Source: Desulfobacteraceae bacterium (lineage in GTDB: Bacteria > Desulfobacterota > Desulfobacteria > Desulfobacterales > JACKCP01). From it: a stretch of DNA of 64,000 bases. The position numbers and the translations under genes are program-made. The notes under the pieces were generated by a model. The model had not been told where the DNA came from. It did not search any database and saw only the letters and a program-made list of their open reading frames with translations. Positions 61,711 to 64,000 of the stretch are shown here, piece after piece. The stretch lies in assembly GCA_020633955.1 (NCBI GenBank), contig JACKCP010000008.1:62001-126000 (forward strand), in the 5' to 3' direction. Positions within the stretch are counted from its first letter, which is position 1, and each line of letters starts with the position of its first letter.

Positions 61711-63021
61711 TCAAAACCCGGATTCCCAGTCAATATCAGGTACTGCCCCGAATCTTCCTGAAAGATAATCTTTATAAATTTTTTCTCCCCGGTCATTTTT
61801 ACCCATACCCTCAAACTCTGCAAGGCTGTACAGTTCAGCTTCAAATAGCTTTTCATCTTTTTTTATAAAATATATTTCATCAGGTCTTAGCAATGTTTTA
61901 TCCAAAACAGTCACATCATGGGTTGTAAAAATCAGCTGAGCACCTTTTTTATTTGTATTTTTATCTGTAAAAAGCTGAATAAGTTTTCTCAATAAAAATG
62001 GGTGAAGTGATTGATTGAGTTCATCAATAATCAAAACCCTTCCATTCTCGAGTGCCTCTAGAACAGGGCCGGACAAAGAGTAAAAATGCCTTGTACCGTC
62101 AGACTCATCATTTTCAAAATCAAAAACAACTGATTCTCCGCTGATATTTTTATGCTCAAAAACCAGGCTTAAAGATTTGGAGTCAAGAAGTTTTTGAGAA
62201 ACAAAATCTAGTGATTCCCTGGTCTGTTTTGAAATTATTGATGCAATGAATTCAAGTGCATCTGAAGGAATGTCAGTTTTTTCTTCTTTTATGCTGAAAT
62301 TATCAATATTTATATCTGCCGCACCTAAAAGCTTTAAAACATTTTCTTTTTTCAAAGTGCCTGCATTTATCATTGCTGAAGTAATAACATGTGGGATTTT
62401 TTCATTATTTATATTTTTTAAATCCCCAAACCAGCGAAGAACCATATCAAAAACATCAACATCGCCCTTGTTCCCAAGATATGATAAAAATGTCCTCTGA
62501 TTGTTGATATCAGCCTTCCAGACCTTCAAAATATTGCTGTCGGGATGAATAATGCTGTTTAGCTCAAAATTATTTTTTTCCCGATTAATGAGAACAATTT
62601 TTTTGCTTCCTTTAATATTTTTTACACAGGTTAAAACTTCTTTTTCAATTTTGTCCGGAAAAAAGGAAATATGATATTCATACAGAAAATTATCATCAGC
62701 TATAAAACTTATTTCAAATGATGTTGGTAAATTATTATATTTGGGATTAAGCCTGAATCGTTTATCTGGGAAAATACTGTCTTTTTTACGCTCTGAGCTG
62801 TTTTGAACAACCCATCTAAGAAAAAAAAGGCCTTCAATTAAAGTAGACTTGCCTGAAGCATTTGCACCCATAATGCTTACACAGGGAAGAACATAAGGCT
62901 CTCTTGCAATGCCTGTTTCCAATTCATGACCACTATCTTTAATTTTGCGGACAGGCTGCATGTAAAGAGTCTGTTTTTTTCCTATACATTTAAAATTTTC
63001 CAGAGAAAACTGAATAAGCAT
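61711..63021 (-). CDS. RloA-like AAA ATPase (defence module)
   Basis: 436 aa SMC/OLD-like ATPase. IQFSLENFKCIGKKQTL starts the family, Walker A is SIMGANASGKSTLIEGLFFLRW (about residues 49-70), an ABC-type signature is near DGTRHFYSLSGPV (about 318), Walker B is VLIIDELNQSLHP (about 338-350) and the H-loop LIFTTHD. In two-gene systems the ATPase controls a Toprim effector, here RloB with which it is translationally coupled. A Fur-like palindrome lies 119 bases upstream. No methylase or restriction subunit is adjacent. Confidence 0.85.
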   Translation of the reverse strand: MLIQFSLENFKCIGKKQTLYMQPVRKIKDSGHELETGIAREPYVLPCVSIMGANASGKSTLIEGLFFLRWVVQNSSERKKDSIFPDKRFRLNPKYNNLPTSFEISFIADDNFLYEYHISFFPDKIEKEVLTCVKNIKGSKKIVLINREKNNFELNSIIHPDSNILKVWKADINNQRTFLSYLGNKGDVDVFDMVLRWFGDLKNINNEKIPHVITSAMINAGTLKKENVLKLLGAADINIDNFSIKEEKTDIPSDALEFIASIISKQTRESLDFVSQKLLDSKSLSLVFEHKNISGESVVFDFENDESDGTRHFYSLSGPVLEALENGRVLIIDELNQSLHPFLLRKLIQLFTDKNTNKKGAQLIFTTHDVTVLDKTLLRPDEIYFIKKDEKLFEAELYSLAEFEGMGKNDRGEKIYKDYLSGRFGAVPDIDWESGF

Positions 63022-63139
63022 TGTATTGCATTTCTTTTTAAAAGTTTTAATTTTCTTAGTTAGATAACAATTTTGAGCTTATTTTGTCAATTTTTTTCCA
63101 ATTTCTGGAATTTTTTAGAAACTAAATTTCAAAATAACT

Positions 63140-63154
63140 AAATGATAATCATTT
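63140..63154. promoter_or_regulatory. Fur-box-like palindrome upstream of the RloAB module
   Basis: AAATGATAATCATTT is a 15-base palindrome containing GATAATCATT, a core of the Fur site. It lies between the RloA start (63021, minus) and the HicA relic (63296, plus), so it could control either direction. Confidence 0.45.
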
Positions 63155-63295
63155 CAATGTCAAAAAGTGCGCTTTAAGCGCTAACAAGATGGCATTTTTT
63201 TGTCTTTTTTTGTTTTATTTCAAGGTTGCCTGTCGGTTGATATAGAAGAATCCACCATTACTGAAAAAGACAAAATCATGGAGATTGCAGTGTAA

Positions 63296-63394
63296 ATGAA
63301 AACCATTTCAGGCAAAGACTTTATAAAACATCTTGAGAAAAAGGGGTGGGAATTAAAAATGATTATTGTGCCTTTCCCCTTTATTTTAATATAA
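63296..63394 (+). pseudogene. HicA mRNA-interferase toxin, truncated, with partner-gene remnant
   Basis: 32 codons: MKTISGKDFIKHLEKKGWEL followed by unrelated hydrophobic residues. The start matches HicA (MK-x-x-SGK-x-x-x-x-LEKxGWEL) but the catalytic GSHH segment is missing. Immediately upstream, the frame ending at 63293-63295 (TGTAAATG junction) reads SVDIEESTITEKDKIMEIAV, probably the C-terminus of the partner antitoxin gene. A toxin-antitoxin pair has thus been largely deleted. The remaining 63395-63492 holds nothing recognisable. Confidence 0.6.
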
Positions 63395-63492
63395 CCCAAA
63401 TTGAACGTTTCTTTTTTTAAATATACATTTATTCATATAAAAAAACCTGCTGCAACATAAAATCCCCTAAAATATAAATACATAATTAATAA

Positions 63493-64000
63493 TTATAACG
63501 GATACTTAACATCAGAAGGCATTCTCCAGTCTCCCCTGGGAGATAAAGATACTGTTCCAACCTTTGGACCATCAGGAAGACATGATCTTTTAAACTGCTG
63601 GGTAAAAAATCTATTAAAAAATATATCAAGAGTTTTGTCGATTTCCTCTTTTTCAGTATCATTAAAAGCAATATATGCAAGAGTGCGTATTTTTTCCTTT
63701 CCAAAACCGTTTCTTACAAAGTGATACAGAAAAAAATCATGAAATACATATTTTCCAATTGTATCTTCAGTAGACTGAATCTCATCTCCGTTTTTAACAG
63801 GAAGAAGTTCAGGACTTATTGTTGTATTGCAGATGGAAGTTAATACATCTTTCAGTTCAGGGTGCATATCTGCATATGCAGAAACAAGATATTTGACAAG
63901 GGTTTTAGGAACTCCGCAATTAACGGCATACATGGACATATGATCTCCGTTGTATGTACACCATCCAAGTGCAAGTTCAGAAAGATCTCCTGTTCCGATA
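63493..64000 (-). CDS. nadE: Glutamine-dependent NAD+ synthetase, C-terminal part
   Basis: The last 169 codons are visible; the 5' part lies beyond the window. The synthetase half shows IGTGDLSELALGWCTYNGDHMSMYAVNCGVPKTLV, then SPELLPVKNGDEIQSTEDTIGKYVFHDFFLYH and the C-terminal FKRSCLPDGPKVGTVSLSPRGDWRMPSD, typical of the large NadE with an N-terminal glutaminase domain. It amidates nicotinic acid adenine dinucleotide to NAD+. The stop at 63493 is followed by AT-rich sequence without a clear terminator. Confidence 0.93.
   Translation of the reverse strand, partial: IGTGDLSELALGWCTYNGDHMSMYAVNCGVPKTLVKYLVSAYADMHPELKDVLTSICNTTISPELLPVKNGDEIQSTEDTIGKYVFHDFFLYHFVRNGFGKEKIRTLAYIAFNDTEKEEIDKTLDIFFNRFFTQQFKRSCLPDGPKVGTVSLSPRGDWRMPSDVKYPL

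Noticed and set aside
1..64000. CRISPR arrays, tRNA and rRNA genes
   Set aside because: No regularly spaced repeats of 24-40 bases and no cloverleaf with TTC-loop and acceptor pattern were noticed on either strand; a covariance search would be needed to exclude a divergent tRNA.

Overview
The window looks like chromosome of an AT-rich, strictly anaerobic Desulfobacterota bacterium (sulfate-reducing or syntrophic fatty-acid oxidiser). This is inferred from five acyl-CoA dehydrogenases, several crotonases, a 2-hydroxyacyl-CoA dehydratase module with its activase, two DMSO-reductase-family Mo/W enzymes and dedicated moaA/moaC genes, together with housekeeping genes of Gram-negative type. No 16S rRNA or other taxonomic marker is present, so this remains an inference.

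Layout. 0-9.2 kb: UPF0251 and CGGC proteins, three amino-acid exporter/AraC pairs or parts of them (azlCD plus AraC; lysE plus AraC copy 1), a hotdog protein and MarR regulator with a palindromic operator, and two acyl-CoA dehydrogenases. 9.2-18.7 kb: a belt of decaying genes. The acyl-CoA dehydrogenase tail, a monoacylglycerol lipase, bioA, a TolC-type channel, an HlyD adaptor and an ABC-2 permease all carry frameshifts, and an IS630 transposase scrap and dispersed intergenic repeats lie between them. 18.7-24.3 kb: an outer-membrane barrel protein, a near-identical second lysE/AraC copy and a decayed DUF3365 sensor.

24.3-42.0 kb is the most distinctive part. A five-gene operon (minus strand) runs Mo/W oxidoreductase, ASKHA activase, two 2-hydroxyacyl-CoA dehydratase/benzoyl-CoA-reductase-like subunits, acyl-CoA dehydrogenase. 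Diverging from it are an alpha/beta hydrolase, a GlxA-type AraC regulator and a probable dienoyl-CoA isomerase. Then come an enoyl-CoA hydratase, moaC, an orphan NarL-type histidine kinase, a second GlxA-type regulator, a second Mo/W oxidoreductase and moaA. A shared operator-like motif (TGNC-N7/8-TGNC) lies before the first Mo operon, moaC, the second regulator and the second Mo gene, so the region probably forms one regulon: cofactor synthesis, two paralogous Mo/W enzymes and CoA-thioester chemistry. The substrate is unknown.

42-57 kb is housekeeping: dnaK-grpE, the SRP RNA, tilS, ftsH, folP, coaX, a comEA-like protein, a CpsB-type phosphatase, a Fur-box-controlled peroxiredoxin with a Fur/PerR gene, proC, ccdA, an orphan MNT antitoxin and an MFS exporter. 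57-64 kb: an SDR / enoyl-CoA hydratase (frameshifted) / acyl-CoA dehydrogenase operon, an RloA/RloB-type two-gene defence module, a HicA remnant and the C-terminal part of glutamine-dependent NAD+ synthetase. No tRNA gene, rRNA gene or CRISPR array was seen.
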